DNA from: Pseudomonas mosselii
GTDB taxonomy: Bacteria > Pseudomonadota > Gammaproteobacteria > Pseudomonadales > Pseudomonadaceae
Direction: 5' to 3'
DNA: 64,000 nucleotides
NCBI RefSeq assembly: GCF_019823065.1
Contig: NZ_CP081966.1
Location: 4,743,501-4,807,500 of the forward strand
A model generated the notes under the pieces. That model saw only the letters and a program-made list of their open reading frames with translations. It searched no databases and was not told where the DNA came from. This document shows positions 16,865 through 25,345 of this stretch, one piece after another. Numbering within the stretch: the stretch's first letter is position 1; each line of letters opens with the position of its first letter. The position numbers and the translations under genes are program-made.

Positions 16865-18154
16865 ATGACCGAACTTCCCGACAACATCCTTCACCTGCCG
16901 CAATACCAAGTACTGGGCTGCAAATCAACCGACGACGAAATGCACTTCCAGGTGGACGTGCCCGATCCCATCGCCTGCGAGGAATGCGGCGTGCAGGGTG
17001 AGTTCGTACGGTTCGGCAAGCGTGACGTTCCCTATCGTGATCTGCCCATCCACGGCAAGCGGGTCACTCTCTGGGTGGTCCGCCGCCGATACACCTGCCG
17101 GGCCTGCAAGACAACATTCAGGCCCCAGCTACCGGAGATGGTGGACGGATTCCGTATGACACTGCGGCTGCATGAGTACGTGGAGAAGGAATCCTTCAAC
17201 CACCCCTACACCTTTGTGGCGGCACAGACCGGCCTGGACGAGAAGACGGTGCGCGACATCTTCAACGCCCGCGCCGAGTTCCTGGGGCGCTGGCACCGCT
17301 TCGAGACGCCCCGCATCCTGGGCATTGACGAGCTATACCTGAACAAGCGCTACCGCTGCATTCTGACCAACATTGAGGAGCGAACCCTGCTCGACCTGCT
17401 GGCCACCCGCCGCCAGGACGTGGTGACCAACTACCTGATGAAGCTGAAAGACCGGCAGAAGGTCGAGATCGTCAGCATGGACATGTGGAACCCCTACCGG
17501 GCAGCGGTCAAGGCTGTGCTGCCCCAGGCCCGTATCGTGGTCGATAAGTTCCATGTGGTGCGCATGGCCAACGATGCCCTAGAGAGAGTGCGCAAGGGCC
17601 TCAGAAAGGAGCTGAAACCGTCCCAGAGCCGGACTCTCAAGGGAGACCGGAAAATCCTGCTGAAACGCGCTCACGAAGTCTCAGACCGGGAGCGCCTCAT
17701 CATGGAGACCTGGACAGGCGCGTTCCCGCAACTGCTGGCCGCCTACGAGCACAAGGAGCGCTTCTACGGCATCTGGGACGCCACCACACGGCTCCAGGCA
17801 GAAGCCGCCCTGGACGAGTGGATAGCCACCATCCCGAAGGGCCAAAAGGAAGTCTGGAGCGATCTGGTCAGGGCAGTGGGAAACTGGCGCGAAGAGACCA
17901 TGACCTACTTCGAGACGGACATGCCCGTCACCAACGCTTACACGGAGTCCATCAACCGACTGGCCAAGGACAAGAACCGTGAAGGGCGCGGTTACTCCTT
18001 CGAGGTGATGCGGGCACGAATGCTCTACACCACGAAGCACAAGAAGAAGGCACCGACTGCGAAGGTCTCTCCTTTCTACAAGAAAACCATCGGTTACGGA
18101 CTGCCGGACTTCGCAGAGGAACTCAACTACGGAGTCGATCTATCAACCATCTGA
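16865..18154 (+). CDS. tnpA: ISL3-family transposase TnpA
   Basis: A 429-residue ISL3 transposase. The N-terminal zinc-binding part has CEECG and CRACKTTF Cys pairs (about residues 38-85). The DDE catalytic core gives Asp in RILGIDELYL (about 158), Asp in VSMDMWNPYRAAVK (about 205) and Glu in TNAYTESINR (about 362). The length is typical of the family. It is the last gene of the element, 18 bases from the right inverted repeat, and lies in the direction of lspA. The frame is intact, so the element is potentially active. Confidence 0.93.
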   Translation: MTELPDNILHLPQYQVLGCKSTDDEMHFQVDVPDPIACEECGVQGEFVRFGKRDVPYRDLPIHGKRVTLWVVRRRYTCRACKTTFRPQLPEMVDGFRMTLRLHEYVEKESFNHPYTFVAAQTGLDEKTVRDIFNARAEFLGRWHRFETPRILGIDELYLNKRYRCILTNIEERTLLDLLATRRQDVVTNYLMKLKDRQKVEIVSMDMWNPYRAAVKAVLPQARIVVDKFHVVRMANDALERVRKGLRKELKPSQSRTLKGDRKILLKRAHEVSDRERLIMETWTGAFPQLLAAYEHKERFYGIWDATTRLQAEAALDEWIATIPKGQKEVWSDLVRAVGNWREETMTYFETDMPVTNAYTESINRLAKDKNREGRGYSFEVMRARMLYTTKHKKKAPTAKVSPFYKKTIGYGLPDFAEELNYGVDLSTI

Positions 18155-18264
18155 GGGTGGTATCAGATTGATGGGGTGAAGGTGCCCCATCAACCATTAA
18201 ATCCGTATACCCGTAATTACCAGCCTTGGCCTTTCTCCAGTTGAGGAAATGGAGGAGGCGGCAA

Positions 18265-18687
18265 ATGACTAGACAGGCGGTGGGCCCTGACTCTCCTATT
18301 CGCTCCAGGTCGAAGACACTCGCCGCGCTCAACAAGGTCGTCGACGATCTCATTGCTGGTGACGGAAAGCTTTCCATCACATCCGTTGCCCGTGCCGCAG
18401 GTGTGACTCCGGGACTCATCCATAACACTTACCCAAGCATAGCGGAAAGGATTCGCAACATCGTTGGCAAGTCGGTGCGAGCCCAGCGAGACTCTAAGCA
18501 TCAAGCGTTGATGAGCGAGAAAGAAAAGAACAGGGTGCTCCGTGCAGAGAATGATCAGCTTTTAGCGGAGGTAGCTCGGCTGGCTTCGGTTAACCAGCGA
18601 CTAATATTCGAGATGATTCAGCTGAAGGCGGTTGCCAACGGTAAGGTCACCGCACTCCCTCTGAAACCAGGGCCAACTAGGCCCTGA
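18265..18687 (+). CDS. Fourth gene of the recombinase operon (GinD/TnpC-like small DNA-binding protein)
   Basis: A 140-residue protein with a TetR-like helix-turn-helix at the N-terminus (LSITSVARAAGVTPGLIHNTYPSI, here residues about 36-58) and a coiled coil from about 75 to 120 (KEKNRVLRAENDQLLAEVARL). This resembles the DUF6262/TnpC-type proteins that accompany Tn554-like recombinases and fits ginD by position. GGAGGAGG seven bases upstream gives a very strong ribosome binding site. The ISPpu12-like element now separates it by about 4.5 kb from recombinase 3. Before that insertion the recombinase 3 stop codon would have been 20 bases upstream, so the four genes formed one operon. A role as accessory or directionality factor is inferred. 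Confidence 0.7.
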   Translation: MTRQAVGPDSPIRSRSKTLAALNKVVDDLIAGDGKLSITSVARAAGVTPGLIHNTYPSIAERIRNIVGKSVRAQRDSKHQALMSEKEKNRVLRAENDQLLAEVARLASVNQRLIFEMIQLKAVANGKVTALPLKPGPTRP

Positions 18688-18769
18688 TGGGGAACCCGCA
18701 GAATTCGTAAAAATCGCACGCTAACAGTTCAAGCGTCCCGGCCACGCCTGACTGTAGCTTGTTGACTGG

Positions 18770-19732
18770 TCAGTCTGTCTCGCGGGTAAAGCGATAGAAC
18801 AAGTTCGGCTCGCTGACCACGTACAAATACCCTTCATCGTCGATGGTTACGCCTTCGGCTTGGGGTATGCCTTTCAGCAAACCAGCAAACCCCCTCGCCA
18901 AGGAGCGGAAACTCACCACCTTGCCCTCATCGGTGATTTCAATCAGCAGTTTCGACTCGTCGCTGAGCAATATCAGGTGGCCACTCTGTTGATCGAAGAC
19001 GACCGAAGACAAGTCAGTGGCAAATACCTTGTCCTTTACCAAGTTGGACAGGTCGCGCACGTGCAGGGAAAAACCTCCTGCCAGGCTGGCACGAAGGCCG
19101 CCCACTTCCAGCAATTGGCGAGGGTCACGCTCCTTGGTCACAAACAAGCGATCACCTTTCAGGTCGTAGGCGAGCCCTTCAAGGCCTTTGTTGTCCGCCT
19201 TGCCAAGTGCCAAGGTCAGAGCTGGATACTGGTCTCGGCTCAATGAGCGACCGGGAGAAAGCTTACTGCCTTCGGCGAGGGGGACATCCACGATAACAAG
19301 GCTCTGCCGGCGCTCCTCGGCGATTACCAGTTGGCCGTTGCCGGCATAGGACACCGCCTCCACATCGTGGAAACCGTCCAGGCTATAGCGCCTTTCCACG
19401 TCACCGTCACGACTGAGGGCCAATAGTTCGTTTGGGCCGTTGGTAACCGCCCATAGCAGGTTCAGGTCAGGGTCGAAGGTCAGGCCCGAAAGGTTGTTGT
19501 CCACACCGGGAACCGGCTTAGCATCGAGCTCAACCCGATAGTCAGGCAGCCACACAGAGCGCTCCTGCCAATCGTCGGTGTGCCAGTGGGTCTTGATCCA
19601 GAAGTACAACCGATCATCAAGGTGATGGGTGCGGACTTGGAATACGGTAAGCAATACAAAGCACAGCAGTGCCCACATCCAGGCACTTGTTTTCTGTGTT
19701 CGGCCCAACCAGTTTTTAGCCATCAAATACAT
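18770..19732 (-). CDS. SdiA-regulated domain protein (YjiK-like beta-propeller), membrane-anchored
   Basis: A 320-residue protein with one N-terminal membrane segment (about residues 17-34) followed by a periplasmic domain of the SdiA-regulated/YjiK type. Propeller repeats are seen as NNLSGLTFDPDLNLLWAV, DVEAVSYAGNGQLVIAEE, NKGLEGLAYDLKGDRLFV and QAEGVTIDDEGYLYVVSE. The family has no firmly known function. GAGG six bases before the ATG at 19732 supports the start. It is the last gene of a four-gene minus-strand operon with SulP, Usp and DksA-like genes. A sensor or binding role for an exported compound would be a guess. Confidence 0.8.
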   Translation of the reverse strand: MYLMAKNWLGRTQKTSAWMWALLCFVLLTVFQVRTHHLDDRLYFWIKTHWHTDDWQERSVWLPDYRVELDAKPVPGVDNNLSGLTFDPDLNLLWAVTNGPNELLALSRDGDVERRYSLDGFHDVEAVSYAGNGQLVIAEERRQSLVIVDVPLAEGSKLSPGRSLSRDQYPALTLALGKADNKGLEGLAYDLKGDRLFVTKERDPRQLLEVGGLRASLAGGFSLHVRDLSNLVKDKVFATDLSSVVFDQQSGHLILLSDESKLLIEITDEGKVVSFRSLARGFAGLLKGIPQAEGVTIDDEGYLYVVSEPNLFYRFTRETD

Positions 19733-19777
19733 TAGAAGCCTCGTTAATTGGGACTGACGTCACGAGCTGTCATGGTT

Positions 19778-20131
19778 TCAATCCGACTCGGCGCGGCTCG
19801 CACAGGTGATGCACAACGGCGTGGCCGGATCGAATTCCAGGCGGCCCGAGGCGATCAACTCGCCGCATTGGTTACACCAGCCATACTCGCCCTCGTGCCA
19901 ACGCTTGAGGGCCAGCTGGAGGCGGACGCGTTCATGCTGCGCCCGACTGCGGATGGCATCGTTCATCGCTTGCTGCTGGAGTGCGTCCATCCTCGACAGA
20001 CGCCCTACCTTGCTTTGATCCAACTCCACCGATTGCGAGCGAGACTCAGCGTCTTCCAGCAACCGATCCAGCTCGGCAGCCCGCTGTTCCAGTAGGGTCT
20101 TGAAATGGGCAAGATCGAGGGCGTCGTCCAT
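19778..20131 (-). CDS. DksA/TraR-family zinc finger protein
   Basis: A 117-residue DksA/TraR protein. Its long N-terminal coiled coil (about residues 8-75) is followed by the zinc finger CNQCGELI...CITCA (about 86-110). Family members enter the RNA polymerase secondary channel and modulate transcription, often with ppGpp. The acidic tip is not the canonical DxxDxA of DksA, so the details may differ. It begins five bases after the universal stress protein gene stop, in the same minus-strand operon. The pairing with a stress protein suggests a stress-response role, which is inference. Confidence 0.85.
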   Translation of the reverse strand: MDDALDLAHFKTLLEQRAAELDRLLEDAESRSQSVELDQSKVGRLSRMDALQQQAMNDAIRSRAQHERVRLQLALKRWHEGEYGWCNQCGELIASGRLEFDPATPLCITCASRAESD

Positions 20132-20136
20132 GGCCG

Positions 20137-20988
20137 TTAGCGCAGCAGCAACAGTGGGCCAGTGGTGGTGCGCAGCATGCTGGTCGTGGTGCTGCCGACC
20201 AGAAACTGACGGATGCGCGAATGACCGTAGGCCCCCATCACCAGCAGGTCGATGCCGTGCTCTTTCTGATAGGCGTGCAAGGTAGGCTCTATCTCGCCGT
20301 TCAGGGTCTCGGCGCGAACAGTGAATCCGACGTTGAGCAGCACTTTCTGCGCCCAGTCCAGCTGCGCGGACGATTCGTCGTTCACTGGCCCAACCATCAC
20401 CAGGTGGATCGGCAGCCCCTTCAGCAGGGGGCTGGCCGCCAGCATCTCCACACCCTTGCGGGTAGTAGCGCTGCCATCGAAGGCCAGCATCGCGCTCTCG
20501 GGCTTTTGGAAGTTGGCCGGGGTGACCAGGATTGGCCGGTGCATGATACGAATCACGCTCTCCAGCTGGCTTCCGACATGCTGACTCAGACCGCCGCTAG
20601 ACTCGCCTTGGCGACCGATGACCAATAGGCGCGTTTCGCTTTCCAGCTCTTGCAGGTTTTCCAGCAGATCGCCATGACGTTGCTTGGACTCCGGCGCGGT
20701 CACACCATCCGTCATGGCCCGCTCTTTCGCGGCCGTTAACATGATCCGCCCCTGCTCCAGGGCCAACTTACCGCGCTGTTCATCCAGGGAAGCAAGCTCA
20801 TCGAGCAGATGCTCGCGGCTGCCAAGGCCGATATTGCCACTCAAGTCGGCCGCAACTGGGTACTGGCGCTGATCCAGCACATGCAAGAAGGTCAGCGGGG
20901 CTTCCAGGCTCAGACTGGCCCAGGCTGCGTAGTCGCACACAGCTGGAGCCGAGGTGGAACCGTCGATACAGGCAATTACTTGGGTCAT
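20137..20988 (-). CDS. Universal stress protein, tandem UspA domains
   Basis: A 283-residue protein of two UspA domains (about 1-150 and 160-283). The first starts MTQVIACIDGSTSAPAVCDYA and the second SAMLAFDGSATTRKGVEML. The C-terminal ATP-binding signature, GAYGHSRIRQFLVGSTTTSML, matches the G-x2-G-x9-G-S/T pattern of nucleotide-binding Usps. AGGAGAACAACG precedes the ATG. It sits between the SulP permease and the DksA-like gene. Usp genes next to SulP transporters are common in bacteria and may couple transport to cell state; that link is inference. Confidence 0.92.
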   Translation of the reverse strand: MTQVIACIDGSTSAPAVCDYAAWASLSLEAPLTFLHVLDQRQYPVAADLSGNIGLGSREHLLDELASLDEQRGKLALEQGRIMLTAAKERAMTDGVTAPESKQRHGDLLENLQELESETRLLVIGRQGESSGGLSQHVGSQLESVIRIMHRPILVTPANFQKPESAMLAFDGSATTRKGVEMLAASPLLKGLPIHLVMVGPVNDESSAQLDWAQKVLLNVGFTVRAETLNGEIEPTLHAYQKEHGIDLLVMGAYGHSRIRQFLVGSTTTSMLRTTTGPLLLLR

Positions 20989-21002
20989 CGTTGTTCTCCT
21001 TC

Positions 21003-22490
21003 TCAGTGGCCCATGAGTTGATCAATGGCGTCGGGTTTATCGTGAACTCCGAATCGATCCACGATAGTGGCGCTCGCTTCGTTGAGACCTAACACTTCAA
21101 CTTCGGTGCCTTCGCGGCGGAACTTGATAACCACCTTGTCCAGGGCAGCAACTGCGGTGATATCCCAGAAGTGGGCGCGATTCAGGTCGATGGTTACCTT
21201 GTTCAGGGCTTCTTTGAAGTCGAAGGCCGCGACGAACTTGTCTGCCGAGCTGAAGAACACCTGGCCAGTGACGTTATAGCTACGATGCTCGCCGGATTCG
21301 TCCAGCGAAGAACTGATCGCCATGTAATGGCCAACCTTGTTGGCGAAGAACATCGCGGCCAGCAGCACGCCGGCCAACACGCCGAAGGCAAGGTTGTGGG
21401 TGGCCACCACGACCACAACGGTGACGACCATGACAATGTTGGTCGACAACGGGTGCTTCTTCAGGTTGCGCAGCGAATCCCAACTGAAGGTGCCGATGGA
21501 CACCATGATCATCACTGCCACCAGCGCAGCCATCGGGATCTGCTTCAGCCAGTCGCCGAGGAACACCACCATCAGCAGCAGGAATACACCTGCGGCCAGG
21601 GAGGACAGACGAGAACGACCGCCGGATTTCACGTTGATGATCGACTGACCAATCATCGCGCAGCCGGCCATACCGCCGATCAGACCCGAAGCAATGTTGG
21701 CCACGCCCTGGCCCTTGCACTCGCGGTTCTTGTCGCTGGGGGTGTCGGTCAGGTCGTCGACAATAGTCGCGGTCATCATCGACTCCAGCAGACCGACCAC
21801 GGCCAGCGCTGCCGAGTAAGGGAAGATGATGGCCAACGTCTCGAACGTCAGCGGCACGTCAGGCCAGAGAAAGATTGGCAGCGTATCCGGCAGTTCCCCC
21901 ATATCACCGACCGTGCGGATATCCAGCCCAACCGACATGGCGACTGCGGTCAGCACGATGATGCACACCAGTGGCGATGGGATGAGCTTGCCGATCCTGG
22001 GGATATAGGGAAATAGGTAGATGATGCCGAGGCCTGCGGCTGTCATGGCGTAGACGTGCCAGGTGACATTGGTCAGCTCGGGCAGCTGAGCCATGAAAAT
22101 CAGGATCGCCAGTGCATTGACGAAGCCGGTCACCACCGAGCGCGAAACGAAGCGCATCAGCGAGCCGAGCTTCAGGTAGCCAGCACCAATTTGCAACACG
22201 CCACACAGCAGCGTGGCGGCCAGCAGATATTCAAGACCATGGTTCTTGACCAGGGTCACCATCAGCAGTGCCATGGCCCCTGTCGCGGCTGAAATCATGC
22301 CTGGGCGGCCACCGACAAAGGCGATCACCACGGCGATACAGAATGAGGCGTAGAGACCAACTTTGGGGTCGACGCCCGCAATGATAGAGAAAGCGATGGC
22401 TTCAGGGATCAGCGCAAGTGCGACGACGATCCCCGCGAGCACGTCGCCACGGACGTTGGAAAACCACGTTTGTTTGAGTGTTTGTAGCAT
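21003..22490 (-). CDS. SulP-family anion permease with STAS domain
   Basis: A 495-residue SulP (SLC26) transporter for sulfate, bicarbonate or a similar anion in the inner membrane. About 10-14 membrane segments fill residues 10-390. The family signatures [27 protein letters not shown] and [18 protein letters not shown] are present. A C-terminal STAS domain covers about 400-490 ([23 protein letters not shown]). I start at [11 protein letters not shown] (22490) because it precedes the first membrane segment, although the ribosome binding site is weak; a GTG at 22517 is possible. It is the first gene of the minus-strand cargo operon at the right end of the umuC element. Confidence 0.9.
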   Translation of the reverse strand: MLQTLKQTWFSNVRGDVLAGIVVALALIPEAIAFSIIAGVDPKVGLYASFCIAVVIAFVGGRPGMISAATGAMALLMVTLVKNHGLEYLLAATLLCGVLQIGAGYLKLGSLMRFVSRSVVTGFVNALAILIFMAQLPELTNVTWHVYAMTAAGLGIIYLFPYIPRIGKLIPSPLVCIIVLTAVAMSVGLDIRTVGDMGELPDTLPIFLWPDVPLTFETLAIIFPYSAALAVVGLLESMMTATIVDDLTDTPSDKNRECKGQGVANIASGLIGGMAGCAMIGQSIINVKSGGRSRLSSLAAGVFLLLMVVFLGDWLKQIPMAALVAVMIMVSIGTFSWDSLRNLKKHPLSTNIVMVVTVVVVVATHNLAFGVLAGVLLAAMFFANKVGHYMAISSSLDESGEHRSYNVTGQVFFSSADKFVAAFDFKEALNKVTIDLNRAHFWDITAVAALDKVVIKFRREGTEVEVLGLNEASATIVDRFGVHDKPDAIDQLMGH

Positions 22491-22936
22491 CAGAATATCC
22501 AAAGCAATGCACCGCACGCATGCCAGGAAAATGGCGAGCGCGTCGATACGAATTCAAATTGTGAGGATTATTTTGCTGTGCGCTTTGGGTGTAAGAACCG
22601 GGCATACAGCAGTACGCAGCCGCCAGCGAAACTGGCGGAGGCGAGGTTGTTGCGAGGGGGCGTAGCGCTAAGGCGGCGTAGGCTGCCAGTAGAGCGTTTG
22701 GAGTACAGTCATGCTGGTGTTCCTGTAGCTCAAGGGGTATGCGGAGCCAAAAGTATACAGTGAAGCTATCGTCGATTGCGATCCGCCGCCCTACTTTGCG
22801 AAGCCACGTCTGAAATAGGCTTAGTCGAGGAGTATCGCCATCAGGAACGAAGGAAAATAATCAAAAAAATGTTAGGGAGTTAATTTGCTTATAAATCAAT
22901 ATCTTACACTCAACTAACTGTTAGGGTCATTCAGAT
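22491..22936. other. Non-coding right end of the umuC element
   Basis: There is no convincing gene here. It must hold the promoter of the SulP operon. GTTAGGG occurs twice near the end (about 22869-22875 and 22920-22926) in an AT-rich tract and could be recombinase arm sites. The stretch ends with TCAGAT next to the ACAACG core. Confidence 0.55.
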
Positions 22937-22942
22937 ACAACG
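22931..22942. other. Right attachment core of the umuC element
   Basis: TCAGAT (22931-22936) is followed by ACAACG (22937-22942), the copy of the six-base core at 8980-8985. The umuC frame resumes with GAC GGC at 22942-22947. Confidence 0.75.
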
Positions 22943-22944
22943 AC

Positions 22945-24105
22945 GGCTGTGTAATCGCCAGGTCATACGACGCCAAGCCGTACGTGAAGATGGGCGAGCC
23001 CTATTTCCAGGCCAAGGAGAAGTTGCGGCGGCATGGCATCGTGGCATTTTCGTCCAACTATGCGCTGTATGGCGACATGAGCGAGCGGGTTATGTCGCTG
23101 ATCGAATCGATGGTGCCTGCGGCCGAGGTCTACTCGATCGATGAATGCTTCGCTGATCTCACTGGCGTGCAGGGGAGTCTGACCCAATTCGGCCGGGAGG
23201 TACGCGCCAAGGTGCTGCGCTGCACTGGCATCCCTGTCGGTGTGGGGATCGCCCGAACCAAGACTCTGGCGAAGCTCGCCAACCACACCGCGAAGCGGCT
23301 GCAGGCGCATACGGGTGGGGTGGTCGACATCACTGATGATTTCAAGCGCGACTGGGTACTGCGCAACACTGAGGTGAAAGAGGTCTGGGGCATTGGCCGG
23401 CGGATGACGGCACACCTCGAGGCGATGGGCATCTGCAGGGCCATGGACCTAGCGAAGGCAGATCCGCGGATGCTGCGTGACAAGTTCAGCGTGGTGGTGG
23501 AAAAGACAGCGCGCGAGCTCGCCGGCACGCCGTGCCTCGAACTGGATGAGGCTGATCCGCCGAAGAAGGAGATCTGCTGCAGCCGGATGTTCGGTAAGAA
23601 AATGACCGAACTGACACCAATCAAGCAGGCGGTAGCGACCTATGCAGCGCGAGCAGCCGAAAAGCTGCGCGCCCAGGGATCGGTGTGCAAGCGCATGCGA
23701 GTGTCGATCCGCACAGGCATGTTCAATCCCAACGAACTGCATTTGGCGAAAGGGGCGCTGGTTGAACTGCCTTACCCCACGAGCGACACTCTATTGCTCA
23801 CGCGGGCAGCGACTGAGGCTGTGGAGAAGGTCTACCAGGACGGGTACCGCTACAGCAAAGCCGAGGTGCTGCTGCTCGATCTACGGCAACCAGGTGAATT
23901 CACTGACGATCTGTTCGCGTCAACGCAGCCAGTTGCCTGCGATCGCCTGATGTCGGTTATGGATGGCATAAACCTTCGGTACGGCAAAGGCACACTGAGG
24001 TCTGCCAACGTCCCCCGAAGCCCAGAGTGGGGTATGCGTCGAGAGCTCTTGAGCCAGTCGTTCACAACAAGGTTGGATGAGCTGTGGCGGGTTTACTGTA
24101 AGTGA
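22945..24105 (+). pseudogene. umuC: umuC (rulB), 3' fragment
   Basis: 386 codons continuing UmuC from residue 41. GCVIARSYDAKPYVKMGEPYFQ contains the conserved SYDAK segment, SIDECFADLTG carries the second catalytic Asp/Glu pair, and IARTKTLAKLANHTAK and the little-finger domain follow to the normal C-terminus. There is no inactivating change within the fragment. A methionine at 22984 could start an N-terminally truncated protein, but it would lack the first metal-binding Asp. The gene would be restored by precise loss of the element. Confidence 0.95.
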
Positions 24106-24238
24106 ATAACTAGTTAAGGTCTGGGAGAGCACACGCGCATACTTAATTGGCATTGCCAACTGGATAAATTAGCATCCAGTGTATATGCTCTCAAAAAATT
24201 CATCACCAACACGGCATACTAGATCAATAAGGAATTCC

Positions 24239-25345
24239 ATGAAACTTCCAGGGCGAAATGAACGTTGCTGGTGCAAATCTGGGAAGAAGTTTAAACACTG
24301 CCACCTAGACATTGATCGCCAACCACCTGTAGCAGCACACACTGTCTTGCAAACCCTTGGCTCTTTCAAGAAAAATAAAAAATGTAGCGTACCGCAATCA
24401 TTGCAGCACGAGTGCTCAGGCGGGATAATAAATGCCCACACCGTCTCAAAAAGCTCATCTCTGAAGGCGATAGCTAGAAACGGGCACGTATTAAAAATAT
24501 CGATAGAACTAAAAGTTAATATCCCGCCAAAAATAAAATTGAGCGAGGTGGGTATAAATAGCGCCTCGACTTTTACAGGCTTCTGTGCCAGCCATGATAA
24601 AAAATTATTCTCAACAATCGAAGACCAACCGTTCAAGCCTGTACCATCACACTGCTTCCTGATTATGTACAGAGGCATTTCCAGAGAGATCTTCAGCAAA
24701 GAGTACGCCTCAAAAACCTTTGATTTCATGAGGATCCTAGACAGGGGAAAGAGCCTGGCTGAACAGGTCGTAATCCAGAATGCATCAGCCTTACTCGGGA
24801 ATAATAACTCCTTAACAACAAGCGACCTAAAACACATAAAATCAAAGCTAGACACTATGTTAGTCACGGGCGACTACAGCGACTTAAACTACGCCGTATT
24901 CACACTTGAATCCCCACCACCGATAATGGGAAGTGCTATAGTTGGCCCGACATTCGACTTTGATGGATATGAAGCCCAGAAGATAACAAGCATTCCTGGC
25001 GACATGCCGGACTACATGGCCATTAATTCATTCGCTAGTGACGGCAAAGGCTTCATTGTTTTATCCTGGCTTTCAGAACACTCTTTGACCTGCAACAAAC
25101 TGATAAGACAATTCTTGGACAAGAAACTAACAGCCGACAGCCTGGCGGCCTTTATGGTGTTACTAATAGAGAACTTCTACATTTCACCAAGCTGGTGGGA
25201 ATCACTGGATAACGGCACACAAGCCCTGATAAAAAATTTGTACTCGCAAGGTGTAGAAACCCACACCGATGGCAACTCGATAAACATCGACCGCCCACTG
25301 CACTTCCCTGCAATAATAAATGTATCAATGAACCCCACGCTTTAG
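24239..25345 (+). CDS. SEC-C motif protein of unknown function
   Basis: A 368-residue protein whose N-terminus holds a SEC-C zinc motif, GRNERCWCKSGKKFKHCH (residues about 4-21), like the C-terminal metal-binding motif of SecA. The rest (about 25-368) is not recognisable to me; it is mostly alpha/beta with no membrane segment. It is clearly richer in A/T than the ICE backbone, which points to separate acquisition. AAGGA before the ATG at 24239 supports this start over an in-frame one at 24179. The stop codon TAG is part of the TTAG duplicated by the following IS5 element, so the protein end is intact. SEC-C proteins of this shape occur in accessory and defence-rich DNA; no function is assigned. 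Confidence 0.75.
   Translation: MKLPGRNERCWCKSGKKFKHCHLDIDRQPPVAAHTVLQTLGSFKKNKKCSVPQSLQHECSGGIINAHTVSKSSSLKAIARNGHVLKISIELKVNIPPKIKLSEVGINSASTFTGFCASHDKKLFSTIEDQPFKPVPSHCFLIMYRGISREIFSKEYASKTFDFMRILDRGKSLAEQVVIQNASALLGNNNSLTTSDLKHIKSKLDTMLVTGDYSDLNYAVFTLESPPPIMGSAIVGPTFDFDGYEAQKITSIPGDMPDYMAINSFASDGKGFIVLSWLSEHSLTCNKLIRQFLDKKLTADSLAAFMVLLIENFYISPSWWESLDNGTQALIKNLYSQGVETHTDGNSINIDRPLHFPAIINVSMNPTL

Larger units (their letters stand above)
13742..18195. mobile_element. ISPpu12-like ISL3-family element with merR, CDF efflux, lspA and tnpA
   Basis: The element is bounded by imperfect 24-base inverted repeats beginning GGTTGATG (13742-13765 and, inverted, 18172-18195; 15 of 24 positions match, including GGTTGATG and CACCT). 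The content, a MerR-family regulator divergent from a CDF efflux gene, lspA and an ISL3 transposase, is that of ISPpu12 from the TOL plasmid pWW0. Without the internal IS5 element and its duplication it would be 3282 bp, near the size reported for ISPpu12. Flanks read ATTATCT on the left and ATTAAATC on the right, similar but not an exact eight-base duplication. It sits at the junction of recombinase genes 3 and 4. Confidence 0.88.
8980..22942. mobile_element. Recombinase-trio genomic island (GInt / integron-like element) inserted in umuC
   Basis: A 13.96 kb insertion splits umuC after codon 40. It starts with three overlapping or adjacent tyrosine recombinase genes, followed (after a later insertion) by a small fourth gene. 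This is the ginABCD arrangement of GInt islands, related to Tn554-type and recombinase-in-trio elements. ACAACG is present at both ends (8980-8985 and 22937-22942). Joining right and left ends gives TCAGAT-ACAACG-ATCTGA, a perfect inverted repeat around a six-base spacer, as expected for a tyrosine recombinase crossover site. rulB genes on Pseudomonas plasmids are known hot spots for such elements. The cargo is an ISPpu12-like metal element and a SulP-Usp-DksA-SdiA-regulated operon. Confidence 0.9.

Noticed and set aside
13734..18203. An exact eight-base target duplication for the ISPpu12-like element
   Set aside because: Left flank ATTATCT and right flank ATTAAATC are only similar, so I do not claim a duplication.
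22984..24105. The 3' umuC part as an intact polymerase gene
   Set aside because: It lacks the first 40 codons with a catalytic Asp and rejoins in frame with 8868-8987, so it is a fragment of an interrupted gene.
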